Assembly: GCA_031265875.1 (NCBI GenBank)
Contig: JAISCA010000048.1
Span: 173,346-237,345 of the forward strand
From: Propionibacteriaceae bacterium
GTDB lineage: Bacteria; Actinomycetota; Actinomycetes; Propionibacteriales; Propionibacteriaceae
Direction of reading: 5' to 3'
Length of the DNA stretch: 64,000 nt
Positions 8,750-18,407 of the stretch are shown here, piece after piece; the stretch's first letter is position 1, and each line of letters starts with the position of its first letter. The notes under the pieces are model-generated. The model was not told the origin of the DNA. It searched no databases and saw only the letters and a list, made by a program, of their open reading frames with translations. A program made the translations under genes and the position numbers.

Positions 8750-10093
8750 ATGCGACGATTGATCGAGCGCGGTTTGGCCCTAGCCAGCGACACCCAGGTG
8801 GTCGAAGTCGGCCGGGGCCGGCTGGCCCGCAGCGGGGAGATCCTGGCCCGGACCGTCTTGGCCCAGGGCTCCCCCGCCCTGGTGGTGGCGGACGAGCGCA
8901 CCTTCGCGGCCGCCGGCGCCGCTGTCACAGCCGCTTTGGCCCAGGCCGGCCAGACCTTGGCCGAACCGCTCATCTTCCCCGGCCAACCGGCTTTGTACGC
9001 CGCCCGCGAGCAGGCCGAGACCATCCGCCAGCGCTTGGCCAGCCAGGCCGCCGTGGGGGTGGCGGTCGGCTCTGGCACCATCAACGACCTGGTCAAACTG
9101 GCCTCCGGCCAATTGGAGCGGCCCTACGCCGTGGTCGGCACGGCCGCCTCGATGGACGGTTACACCGGTTTCGGCGCCCCGATCAGCCAGAACGGCGTCA
9201 AGCTGACATTGCCTTGCCCGGCTCCAGCCGTGGTCATCTTCGACCTCGACGTGGCTGCCCAGGCCCCCGCCGCCATGGTGGCGTCCGGTTTCGGCGACCT
9301 GTCGGCCAAGATCCCGGGCGGAGCGGATTGGATCCTGGCCGACGCGGCCGGGGTCGAGCCGATCGATCCGACGGCCTGGGAACTGGTCCAAAGCGGGGTC
9401 GACCGGGCCCTGTCCCAGCCGCAGGCGCTGGCGGCCGGACGGCCCGACGCCTACCAGGAGCTGGTGTCCGGTCTGATCCTGTCCGGTTTGGCCATGCAGG
9501 TCTATCGCGGCACCCGCCCGGCCTCCGGCGCCGAGCACTACTTCAGCCACCTGTGGGAACTGTCCCACCTGGGCCAAGACCTCGACCCGCCCCTGTCGCA
9601 CGGTTTCAAGGTCGCCATCGGCAGCTTGGCCATGTGCGCCTTCTACGAGCGCTTCCTGGCTCGCCGGCCCGGCTCCCACGACCTGACGGCGGCCTTGGCG
9701 GCTTGGCCGGATTGGAGCGCCGTCGAAGCGGACATCCGGCGTCGCTTCCACGGCGCCTTGGCCGACAACGCGGTCCGGCAGACCCGGGACAAGTACGTCG
9801 ACCGGGCCGGCCTGCGCCAGCGCCTGGAGCGCTTGATCTCGGATTGGGATGAAATCCAAGAACGGTTGCGCGCCCAGCTGTGGCCGGCCCGCCAGTTGCA
9901 GGACGCCCTGCGGGCCGCCGGCGCCCCCACCGACCCGGCCCAGATCGGTCTCAGCGTCGAGGCGGTGCGCCAGACCTTCCCTCAAGCCATGTACTACCGC
10001 TCCCGCTACACCGTGTTGGACGTGGCCCGTGAACTGGGCTGGTTCGACCAGTTGACGGACGAGGTCCTCGCCCCCGGCGGCCTGTGGACTTGA
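8750..10093 (+). CDS. sn-glycerol-1-phosphate dehydrogenase (AraM/EgsA family)
   Basis: GSGTINDLVKLASGQLERPYAVVGTAASMDGYTGFGAPISQNGVKLT; SGAEHYFSHLWEL; SHGFKVAIG. Confidence 0.9.
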   Translation: MRRLIERGLALASDTQVVEVGRGRLARSGEILARTVLAQGSPALVVADERTFAAAGAAVTAALAQAGQTLAEPLIFPGQPALYAAREQAETIRQRLASQAAVGVAVGSGTINDLVKLASGQLERPYAVVGTAASMDGYTGFGAPISQNGVKLTLPCPAPAVVIFDLDVAAQAPAAMVASGFGDLSAKIPGGADWILADAAGVEPIDPTAWELVQSGVDRALSQPQALAAGRPDAYQELVSGLILSGLAMQVYRGTRPASGAEHYFSHLWELSHLGQDLDPPLSHGFKVAIGSLAMCAFYERFLARRPGSHDLTAALAAWPDWSAVEADIRRRFHGALADNAVRQTRDKYVDRAGLRQRLERLISDWDEIQERLRAQLWPARQLQDALRAAGAPTDPAQIGLSVEAVRQTFPQAMYYRSRYTVLDVARELGWFDQLTDEVLAPGGLWT

Positions 10094-10290
10094 CCGACCC
10101 GTCGACTCGACCGAGGGGACGGGAGGCCGCCGCCCAAAGTGTCCAAGGGAATCCGCCCTCCATTCGAAGCGGACTTGTGGAACCGAACGGACACCAAACC
10201 CTTTGGCCAAGTGTTTGGTCGGCAGCGCTAGAATTCGGGCGGCGGAACCTCCGGGGAGCGGGTCGAGCCAACGCTGGAACGGAGGAACAA

Positions 10291-11580
10291 TTGGGCGGGT
10301 TGGCACATCACCCTCATGTGGCCGACGATGACAATTTGAGCGCCGAGGCGCACGCCATCGTCAGAACGGGCAAGGCCTTGTTGAACGCTGGGGCCGAGTC
10401 CCATCGTGTGCGTCTGTCCATGGAGCAGGTGGCGGCGGCGTTAGGCATCCAGTGGCTGCAATCGCAGGTCACTTTGTCCGAAGTCTCGGTCACCCTCTTC
10501 AAAGGGGCGCAATTCCGCACCCAGGTCGGCCAAGTCCACTCCATCGGTGTCAATGCGGACAAGATCACTCGTTTGGAGTTGATGACCAGCGAGTTGCCTC
10601 CGGACGTCACCCCGCAACAAGTCGAGGACCTGCTGCACCAGATCGACAGCCGGGGCGCCCGCTATTCTCCCTGGTTCAACTCGCTCTGCGCGGCCGTGGC
10701 CTGCACGGCGGTGGCCTTCCTGAACAACGCTTGGTGGTTGGAGATCATCGGCGTTCTGATCGCGGCCTTCCTGGGCCAGCGCCTGCGGGTGCACTTCCAA
10801 CGCCGGGCCATCAACGTCTATCTGACCGCCCTGATCGCCACCATGGTGGCAGCCTTCGCTTACATCGGCGTCACCCGGGCGCTCGCCCTGTGGCTGCCTG
10901 ACTCTTCGCCCCAGGGCGCCGGCTGCGTGCCGGCGGTGCTCTTCATCGTCCCCGGCTTCCCCTTGGTGACGGCCGTCCTGGACCTGGTCAAGTCCGACAT
11001 CACCGCCGGGGTGTCCCGTGTCGCTTACGCCTTCATGGTTCTGACCTCGGCCGCCGTCGCCCTGGTCACGGTCACCTGGGTGTTCGATATCTCCCCCGCG
11101 CCGCTGCCCCCTCCGCCGCTGCCGACGCCTCTGCTGTGGACGCTGTCCGCCGTCGCCAGTTGGCTAGGCGTGGCCGGTTGGGCGGTCATGTTCAACACTC
11201 GGCTACGCGGGGCCGTCATCGCCGGTGGCGTCGGCCTGGTGGCCAATCTGGGCCGTCTGGCCCTCTTGGAATTGGGCACGCCGAACTGGGCCGCCGCCTG
11301 CTTGGCTTGCTTGGCCATCGGCTGGTTGGCCCATCTCTGCGTCATCCGCCAGCGCCTGGCCGAGGTCACCATCGCCGTCCCGGCCGCCTTGATCATGATC
11401 CCCGGGGCCCCCGCCTTCCGGGCTCTGGTGGCCTTCTCCCAGGGCGACGCCAACGCCATGCTGCTGAACAGCGGCGCGGCCGTCTTCACCATCATGGGCA
11501 TGGCCATCGGGCTGTCCCTGGCCAAGATCCTGACCGACCGCGACTGGGTCTTCGACAAGCGTCACGCCCTCGGCTCCTGA
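10291..11580 (+). CDS. Threonine/serine exporter family protein (ThrE-like)
   Basis: TGKALLNAGAESHRVRLSMEQVAAALG N-terminal domain plus about 10 TM segments; TTG start at 10291 preceded by GGAGG (ORF open from 10084). Confidence 0.85.
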   Translation: MGGLAHHPHVADDDNLSAEAHAIVRTGKALLNAGAESHRVRLSMEQVAAALGIQWLQSQVTLSEVSVTLFKGAQFRTQVGQVHSIGVNADKITRLELMTSELPPDVTPQQVEDLLHQIDSRGARYSPWFNSLCAAVACTAVAFLNNAWWLEIIGVLIAAFLGQRLRVHFQRRAINVYLTALIATMVAAFAYIGVTRALALWLPDSSPQGAGCVPAVLFIVPGFPLVTAVLDLVKSDITAGVSRVAYAFMVLTSAAVALVTVTWVFDISPAPLPPPPLPTPLLWTLSAVASWLGVAGWAVMFNTRLRGAVIAGGVGLVANLGRLALLELGTPNWAAACLACLAIGWLAHLCVIRQRLAEVTIAVPAALIMIPGAPAFRALVAFSQGDANAMLLNSGAAVFTIMGMAIGLSLAKILTDRDWVFDKRHALGS

Positions 11581-11629
11581 GCCGAGACCCGACCGACCTG
11601 CGCCGCCGGCCGTGCCCGATCAGCGCCGC

Positions 11630-14023
11630 CTAGGCGACGACCGCTCCGGCGGCGGACCTTGAGCCAGTCCAAGCGGCGAAGCGGTCGGACAGCTCAGGCC
11701 AGTGCTCCGAGCGGCAGAAGACGGGGATGACGGTGCGGTTCTCGACCGCCGTGCTGACGGTCCGACCGCCGGGCCAGACGGTCCCAGTCCAGACGTCGAT
11801 CCAGTCCCCGGCCGGCAGATAGGTGGTCCAGGTCTGGGCCCCCTCGGCGCTGACCGGGTTGACCAACAGGGCGTCGCCCAGGGCGTATTGCAAGGGGTGT
11901 TCCCAGATCAGGGGATCGTCGGGCCAGTCGAAGAAGAGACCCCGCATCAGGGGCCGGTCGGTCGAAATGGCCCGGCGGGCTTGCTCGGCCAGGTACCCGA
12001 CCAGCCTCTCGCGCAACTCCACCAGACGACGGAAGTCGACGATGACGTCGCGGTCGCCGGTCTGATCGGCCAGGTTCCAGGGCGTCCGGTCGCGCGCCGG
12101 CCGCCGGTGGTGGTTGAACTCGGAGTGGTACTGCATGATCGGCATGAAGACCGACGCGGCGGCGGCCCGGATGTACAACTCCGGCGTCGGCACCGGGCCG
12201 GAGAAACCGGCTAGGTCCCAACCCCAGTAGACGACGCCGCAGGCTCCGGCCGTGACGCCGGCCCGGATGGAGGCCCGGAAGGCCTCCCAGGTGGAGTCAT
12301 CGTCGCCGGCCCAGAAGGCGCCGTGGGCCTGGCTGCCGGTGAAACCGGCCCGCGAGAAAGTGACCGGGGCCTTGCCGCAGGAGCGCAGCAGATCGCCGTA
12401 GGCCCGAGCGTAATGAACCGGGTTACGGTTGTTGCCCTCGTCACCGCGCGAGCCGTCGTTGTAGCGCAGATCATGGCCCCAGGCGTGCTCGCCGCCGTCG
12501 GTCTTGAAGCCGTCGATGTCGAGGTCCGTCACCAGGTAGCGTTGCCGCTCGACCCACCAGTCGCGGCCGGCCGGAGTGGACAGATCGGGCATCAGGGCCT
12601 GGGGGAACCACCAAGCCCGATTGTGGTACGGCTGGCCGTCGGCCTCCTTCAGGGCGAGGCCGGCCCGGACCATGGCCTGGCCGTCGGCGATGGCTTGGGG
12701 GCTATGGGGCTGGTCTTCGGCCTCGAAGGTGGCCTCGCTCTTGAGCAGCGGGATCTGCCACAACACGAGCTTGATGTCACGGTCGTGGAGTTGCTCGACC
12801 ATGCCCTTGGGGTCCGGCCAGGCCCCGTCGGCCGGGTAGGTGAAATCCGAGCCGACCGGCGGGCGGCCGTCGGGGCGGATTTGGGACTGGGCGTCGCGGA
12901 AGCAAGCGATGGTCTCCTCGTCGCTCCAGGCTTCGATCACGATCACGCCGACTGGGACACCATGCTCTAGGTGAGCCTCCAGCTGGGCCATGACCTCAGC
13001 TTGGGTATTCCACTCGTTACCGGAGGCCCACAGCCGGTGCACCCAATCGGGCAGCGGCTCGGCCCGGCCCACCTGGGACAGGAAACCGGACAGCACCTGA
13101 CCCGGGTGGCCGTGGTACAACTCGACGGTCAGCGCCTGGTCCGCTCCGACCTCGGCCTCGACCAGCAATTGGTCCGGCTCGGATCGGGCCACGTCGAACC
13201 AGACCCGCCGCGAGGTGTCGACGTGGAAGCCCCAGCCGGCGCCGCCGACGACGTGGGCGAAGGGCATCGGGAAGTAGGTCCGGTGGTGACGGCCCTGGCT
13301 CTTGTATTGCTCGAAGACCACGCTGTCCGGAGTCAGGCCCCGCTGGTCGACCGCGTCGTAGCGCTCCCCCAAACCGACCACATGCTCGTCTGGGTCCAGC
13401 CGGAGGCCGAATCGGACCCGGTGCGCCCGTATCCCGTCGGTCAACCATTGGACCGCCTGAGGACCGCCCGCCCTACCGGCGGTGGCCTCGGCGTCCGCTT
13501 CCAAGCCAGGTCCGACGCCGGATCCAGAGTCGGTCTCAGCCCCGGGCGCAGCGCCGCCCGATCCGTTGTCGTGCACGGTCAAGCGTCCCTGGGGGCAGTC
13601 GCCCGCCGCCGCCCACCAGGCGGCCCGGAACTCGTGCCAGTCGGTCGTGAGCTGTCCGGCGGCGCTGTCGGCGGTGAAGCGGTAGCGGTAGGCGGCGCCG
13701 GGCCTCAGCTCGTCCACCAGCGCCTGCCAGGCCGGCCCGTCAGTGCGGGAGGAGGCGGCTTGAGCCTCCGCCAGATGGCCTTCGCCGCCAGCGGCGGCGG
13801 CCCTGTCACCCGCCTGTCGCTCGCTGCCTTGGCGGGTGGCCGCCACGGTCTCCCGCCTGCCGTCGTGTTCAAATTCCAGGCTCACGGCGGTCGCCTCCTC
13901 TGGTGCCAGCAGGCCCAGCCAGAGCGGTTGCCCGGCCAGGGGCAGAACTGGGACGCGCTGGTCAGGCGTGGTGGCGTAGGGGTGTCCAGAACCGGCCGGG
14001 CGGTGGAGCAGGGTCGCAGTCAT
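11630..14023 (-). CDS. Glycoside hydrolase family 31 (alpha-glucosidase/alpha-xylosidase type)
   Basis: GLGERYDAVDQRG; DLDIDGFKTDGGEHAWG; FSRAGFTGSQAHGAFWAGDDDSTWEAFRASIRAG. Confidence 0.92.
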   Translation of the reverse strand: MTATLLHRPAGSGHPYATTPDQRVPVLPLAGQPLWLGLLAPEEATAVSLEFEHDGRRETVAATRQGSERQAGDRAAAAGGEGHLAEAQAASSRTDGPAWQALVDELRPGAAYRYRFTADSAAGQLTTDWHEFRAAWWAAAGDCPQGRLTVHDNGSGGAAPGAETDSGSGVGPGLEADAEATAGRAGGPQAVQWLTDGIRAHRVRFGLRLDPDEHVVGLGERYDAVDQRGLTPDSVVFEQYKSQGRHHRTYFPMPFAHVVGGAGWGFHVDTSRRVWFDVARSEPDQLLVEAEVGADQALTVELYHGHPGQVLSGFLSQVGRAEPLPDWVHRLWASGNEWNTQAEVMAQLEAHLEHGVPVGVIVIEAWSDEETIACFRDAQSQIRPDGRPPVGSDFTYPADGAWPDPKGMVEQLHDRDIKLVLWQIPLLKSEATFEAEDQPHSPQAIADGQAMVRAGLALKEADGQPYHNRAWWFPQALMPDLSTPAGRDWWVERQRYLVTDLDIDGFKTDGGEHAWGHDLRYNDGSRGDEGNNRNPVHYARAYGDLLRSCGKAPVTFSRAGFTGSQAHGAFWAGDDDSTWEAFRASIRAGVTAGACGVVYWGWDLAGFSGPVPTPELYIRAAAASVFMPIMQYHSEFNHHRRPARDRTPWNLADQTGDRDVIVDFRRLVELRERLVGYLAEQARRAISTDRPLMRGLFFDWPDDPLIWEHPLQYALGDALLVNPVSAEGAQTWTTYLPAGDWIDVWTGTVWPGGRTVSTAVENRTVIPVFCRSEHWPELSDRFAAWTGSRSAAGAVVA

Positions 14024-14052
14024 AGGTCGTCCTTAGTTATTCAGAGGTTTAG

Positions 14053-15168
14053 TTATTCAGCGGTTAGGCCGAGTTCGGCGGCCAGAATCAGAACCATGGC
14101 GTGCGACCACAACAGGGGCTTAGCCACCGGCCCCCATCTGGCCACCCACTCGGCCTGGTGGTCGGGGTGGAGCAGGTGGTGGTCGACCTGTTCGGGCAAT
14201 AGCCCGTCGTCGTCGGCTTGGTCCAAGGCCCAGCCCAGCAGTTCATGGGCCCTGTCACGCCGCCCGGCCCGGGCTTGGTTCCAGCCCAGCAGACAGCTCA
14301 GCAGCGGCCATTGCCCGCCGCCGAAGAAGACGTCGGCGGCGAAACGATGCGTGCCCCAGTCGAAGCAGAGGTCGCTCTCGATCCGGGCCAGAGTGGCCTC
14401 GGCTGTCGCGCTGCCGGGGGCGACGACGCCGAAGGGGACGACGCAAGCGGCGGTCGAGGCGTCCACCGCCTCACTGCCGATCCATTTGGACAGATGCCCG
14501 GCGGCGGCCCTCCCCTCGCTCAAGATGGTGTGGCGGACGGTCGCCGCCGTCTGGGCGGCCCGTCGACGTTGGGTGGAGTCGAGCGCGGGCGAGGCGGCGG
14601 CGGCCATCAGCCCGGCGTAGATCGCGCCCAGGGTGGAGTTGTGGCGCTGTTCGACGTGCTCCTCCCACCAGTCATAACAGGGTGTGTTCCAGAATTCGGC
14701 CAGATAGTCCACCGTCAGCCGGACGCCGGCCGCCCAGGGGGCGAGGCTGAGCCCGTGCCGGCGGGCGTGCCGATGGACCGCCCACAGCCAGGTCCCGTAG
14801 CCGTCGAGTTGGAAGTCCCACCAGGGCTCGGACCCGACCGACCCGTCGAAGGTGAAACGGGTGGGTAGCATCTGGTCGGCCGCCGGGGGGCGGCCTTGGC
14901 GGGACTGGGCGATCAGGCCGGTCACCTGGCCGGTCAAAGACGACAGCACTCGAGCGCACCAGTCATGGAAGCGGGAGGCCGACTCGACTTCGCCCTGGCG
15001 GGACATGGCCTCAGCCGTGAAGGCGCCGTCGCGGAACCAGGCGTAGCCCCGGTAAGCGGAGAACTCCTGGCAGGCCGGGTAGGCCCCACTGGCGGCTTGG
15101 CGATCGGCGATCAATCCGACGCCGCGGGCCACGGCCGCGCGCCGGTCTCGGGCAGTTTGGACTGGCAT
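14053..15168 (-). CDS. GH15-like glycosyl hydrolase (glucoamylase/dextran glucosidase type)
   Basis: YRGYAWFRDGAFTAEAM; WWDFQLDGYGTWLWAVHRHARRHG; CYDWWEEHVEQRHNSTLGAIYAGL. Confidence 0.82.
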   Translation of the reverse strand: MPVQTARDRRAAVARGVGLIADRQAASGAYPACQEFSAYRGYAWFRDGAFTAEAMSRQGEVESASRFHDWCARVLSSLTGQVTGLIAQSRQGRPPAADQMLPTRFTFDGSVGSEPWWDFQLDGYGTWLWAVHRHARRHGLSLAPWAAGVRLTVDYLAEFWNTPCYDWWEEHVEQRHNSTLGAIYAGLMAAAASPALDSTQRRRAAQTAATVRHTILSEGRAAAGHLSKWIGSEAVDASTAACVVPFGVVAPGSATAEATLARIESDLCFDWGTHRFAADVFFGGGQWPLLSCLLGWNQARAGRRDRAHELLGWALDQADDDGLLPEQVDHHLLHPDHQAEWVARWGPVAKPLLWSHAMVLILAAELGLTAE

Positions 15169-15298
15169 ATTCGATCCTTGGTCGAACCGTCCCGGCCGAC
15201 AGGGTCTCGGGAGCCTGTCGGCCGGACGGCGGGTGGCGCCGGCGGGGCGGGCGGCGTCTCTGGCAGGAGAGTCCGTCCGCCCCGATCCGGCCTGGACG

Positions 15299-16579
15299 TC
15301 ACTTCAGCAGCAGGTCCACCTTGGACTGCATATTGCTCAGCGCCACCTCCGGCGTGGCCCGGCCGGCCGCCACCGCCGCCAGCTCGTCGTTGACGATGTC
15401 CTGGATCTCCTCCTGCCGGAGCATGACCGGGGCCAAGGCGACGGCCTGGAGCGAGTCGAAGACGGCCTGGCGATGGGCCGGCGGGGTGATCGTCAGATAG
15501 GCGTCCAGCTTGGCCTGGTCGGCCACCGGCGGCAGCTCCCAGCTGGTGGCCAGGCGGGTGTCGATGGTGGTTTGAGAGGAGGTGTAGTAGACCAGCCAGC
15601 GCTGGGCGGCCTCTTGGACCTTCGACTTGGCCGAGATCGCGACCGCGTTGGAGAACATGGCCGAGGCGTTCTGAGTGTTGCCGGGCTCGACCACGATGTC
15701 CCAGTTCAAGTTGGGCGCCTTCTCCATCACCGCTCCGAAGTTCCAGATGCCGGTGTGCCACATGGCCAGCTGGCCGGAGATGAACAAAGTGGTGTCGAAA
15801 TCGGGCGTATTGGCGCCGTCGGCGTCGGTCGGCATGGTGACGCCGGACTTGCCGGTCAGCCAACGGACGGCCTGCAAGCCGGCCTCGGAGTTGAAGGCGG
15901 TGGCGGCGCCGGCGGCGTTCAAGAAGCTACCGCCGGACTGGGCCAAGGCCTTGTAGAACTCGTTGTAGCTGATGGGCTGGTAGTCGCCCCAGACCCCGGC
16001 GGCCCGGTCGGTCAACCGCTCGGCGGCGGCTCGCTCGTCGGCCCAGGTCCAGTCCGCGGTCGGGTAGGACAGCCCGGCGGCGTCGAAGAGGTCCTTGTTG
16101 TAGAGCAGGACGACGTTGGAGAAGGACACCGGCAGGGCGTACTGCTTGCCAGCGTCGGCGTAGGCCGCGATCAACGAGGGCGCGTAGGCCGAAGTGTCGA
16201 GGCCGCTGATGTCGGCCAGGGCCCCGGACTGGGCGTAGCTGACGAAGGAGGAGTTCTCCGGCAACTCGAAGACGTCGGCCTCCGCGCCACCGGCCACGGC
16301 GGTCTGGAGTTTGGCGGCGTAACCGGCGAAGGGAGAGGTCTCGACGGCGATCTTGACGCCGGGGTTGTCTCGCTCGAAAGCGTCTACGATGGTCTGGAGG
16401 TCGGCCTCATGGCCGTCGTTCGACGAGAAGTTCATGAAGCGAACGGTGACTTCACCGTCGCTGCCCGTCGAATCGCCTCCTGGGTTGGTGGCTGAGCCCT
16501 GCGTACAGCCAGCCATCAATCCGGCGGCGATCATCGCGACGGAGGCGATCATCGTCCTAGGCCAAATGGACTTTTTCAT
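15299..16579 (-). CDS. Carbohydrate ABC transporter substrate-binding lipoprotein (SBP family 1)
   Basis: Signal peptide with lipobox MAGC; VTVRFMNFSSNDGHEADLQTIVDAFERDNPGVKI. Confidence 0.92.
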   Translation of the reverse strand: MKKSIWPRTMIASVAMIAAGLMAGCTQGSATNPGGDSTGSDGEVTVRFMNFSSNDGHEADLQTIVDAFERDNPGVKIAVETSPFAGYAAKLQTAVAGGAEADVFELPENSSFVSYAQSGALADISGLDTSAYAPSLIAAYADAGKQYALPVSFSNVVLLYNKDLFDAAGLSYPTADWTWADERAAAERLTDRAAGVWGDYQPISYNEFYKALAQSGGSFLNAAGAATAFNSEAGLQAVRWLTGKSGVTMPTDADGANTPDFDTTLFISGQLAMWHTGIWNFGAVMEKAPNLNWDIVVEPGNTQNASAMFSNAVAISAKSKVQEAAQRWLVYYTSSQTTIDTRLATSWELPPVADQAKLDAYLTITPPAHRQAVFDSLQAVALAPVMLRQEEIQDIVNDELAAVAAGRATPEVALSNMQSKVDLLLK

Positions 16580-16615
16580 TCTGTTTCCTTTCCATGGGTG
16601 GTTACTTGAAGGTGG

Positions 16616-17488
16616 TTATTTGAGGCCGGTATGGGCCATGCCGGCGATGATGTGTCTCTGGGCGAAGAGGTAGACCACGACGATGGGCAGGATCGAGACC
16701 ACCGAACCGGCCATCACCACATTCCATGCCGTGGTGAACTGCCCTTGGAGATAGGACAGGCCGAGCGGCAAGGTCATCAACTCGGGCGAGCGGATGACGA
16801 CCAAGGGCCAGAGGAAGGAGTTCCACGACTCCATGAAGGCGAAGACCGTCAACGCCGCCAGCGACGGCTTGACCAGCGGCATGACCACCCGGGCCCAGAT
16901 CCGAAGATGTCCGGCCCCGTCGATGCGGGCGGCTTCGTCCAGTTCCCGGGGCACCGCGTCGACCGCCTGTTTGAGCAGGAAGACGCCGAAGGCGGAGGCG
17001 ATGTTGGGGGCCAGCAGGGCGAAGTAGGTGTCGTTCAGGCCCAGCCGGGTCATCATCATGAAGAGCGGGGCGACCAAGACCTGGAGCGGGATCATGAGGG
17101 TGGCCAGGTAGCAACCGAAGACGATCCCCTTGCCTTTGAAGGCCAAACGGGAGAAGGCGTAGGCGGCCATCGAGCCGGTCACCATTTGCAGCCCGATCGA
17201 CACGATGGCGACGCCGAAGGAGTTCAAGATGATCCGCCACAACGGGATCGCGTCGAACAACTCACGGTAGGCGTCCAAGGTCGGGTCGCGCACGATCAGG
17301 CTGGGCCCACCCGACAGGTTGCCCTGGGGCGTGATCGAGGTGATGACCGTCCAGAGGAAGGGGAACATCATCAAGGCCGCACCCAAGACCAGGGCCAGCC
17401 ATAGCAGCGCCCGGCCCAACTTCTGTGACCCCACCTTCGGCGCCACCGGCTTCTGGGAGGCCGGCCGGATGACGACGGACTCAGGCAT
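16616..17488 (-). CDS. Carbohydrate ABC transporter permease (MalG type)
   Basis: EAA motif region PRELDEAARIDGAGHLRIWARVVMPLVKPSLAAL. Confidence 0.93.
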   Translation of the reverse strand: MPESVVIRPASQKPVAPKVGSQKLGRALLWLALVLGAALMMFPFLWTVITSITPQGNLSGGPSLIVRDPTLDAYRELFDAIPLWRIILNSFGVAIVSIGLQMVTGSMAAYAFSRLAFKGKGIVFGCYLATLMIPLQVLVAPLFMMMTRLGLNDTYFALLAPNIASAFGVFLLKQAVDAVPRELDEAARIDGAGHLRIWARVVMPLVKPSLAALTVFAFMESWNSFLWPLVVIRSPELMTLPLGLSYLQGQFTTAWNVVMAGSVVSILPIVVVYLFAQRHIIAGMAHTGLK

Positions 17489-18404
17489 GATTCACCCACT
17501 TACGTTGTCCCAAGTTTTGGACCATGGTCACCAGCAGGATGACTATGAACAGCAGCCAAGACAAAGCGGAGGCGGCGCCGGCTTGGCCGTAGCGGAAGGT
17601 CAGATCGTAGATCCGACCCACCACGACCTGGCTGGCCCCGGACGGCCCGCCGCCGGTCATGGTGTAGACCTGATCGAAGACTTGGAAGCCGTTGATGAGG
17701 GAGATCACGATGACGAAGAAGGTGGCCGGCGTCAGCAGGGGGAAGGTGATGTTCCAGAATCTGCGCCAGCGCGGCGCCCCATCGACGGTGGCGGCTTCCT
17801 GTATCTCCTGCGGAATGGCTTGCAAGCCGGCCAGCAGGATCACCATGACGAAGCCGAGATCCTTCCAAGCCGAGGCCAAGATGACCGACGGGATGGCCCA
17901 GGCCGGGTCGGTCCACCAACCCGGCTGGGGCAGGTGGAGCAGGCCGAGCAGGTGGTTGACCAGGCCGCGGGACGGGTTCAACAGCCACTGCCAGACCAGC
18001 GCCACCGCCACCCAGCTGGTGACCACGGGCACGAAGTAGGAGGCGCGCAGGAAGCCGCGGGCTTTCAGTTTCTGGTTCAGGGCCACCGCGATGAGCAGAC
18101 CGCCGCCGTAGACCAGGGGCAGGTAGCCGACGACGTAGAGCAGGGTGTGGCCGAAGACCTGCCAGGTGTTGGCCGAGGTCAGCAGGTCACGGTAATTGTC
18201 CAGGCCGGCCCACGACATCGACCCGATCATGTTCCATCGGTGCAGCGAGACCCAGGCCGAGGCGACCATGGGGGCGAGTTTGAACACCAGCAGAGGCAGG
18301 GCGCTGGGGGCCAGGAAGAGCAGCACCCAGCCGGCGTTACGCCAGCGCCGCCGGCGGCGGACGGCCAAGCGGTCGGCCGACAGCTCCAGAGTCAGGGAGG
18401 ACAT
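17481..18404 (-). CDS. Carbohydrate ABC transporter permease (MalF type)
   Basis: IPQEIQEAATVDGAPRWRRFWNITFPLLTPATFFV; overlaps the MalG-type gene. Confidence 0.93.
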   Translation of the reverse strand: MSSLTLELSADRLAVRRRRRWRNAGWVLLFLAPSALPLLVFKLAPMVASAWVSLHRWNMIGSMSWAGLDNYRDLLTSANTWQVFGHTLLYVVGYLPLVYGGGLLIAVALNQKLKARGFLRASYFVPVVTSWVAVALVWQWLLNPSRGLVNHLLGLLHLPQPGWWTDPAWAIPSVILASAWKDLGFVMVILLAGLQAIPQEIQEAATVDGAPRWRRFWNITFPLLTPATFFVIVISLINGFQVFDQVYTMTGGGPSGASQVVVGRIYDLTFRYGQAGAASALSWLLFIVILLVTMVQNLGQRKWVNHA

Positions 18405-18407
18405 GGC

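Noticed and set aside
8780-10306. 508-aa minus-strand ORF
   Set aside because: Antisense shadow of the glycerol-1-phosphate dehydrogenase gene.
12971-14620. 549-aa plus-strand ORF
   Set aside because: Antisense to GH31 and GH15-like genes; no recognisable motifs.
15233-16495. 420-aa Gly/Val-rich plus-strand ORF
   Set aside because: Antisense of the sugar-binding lipoprotein gene.
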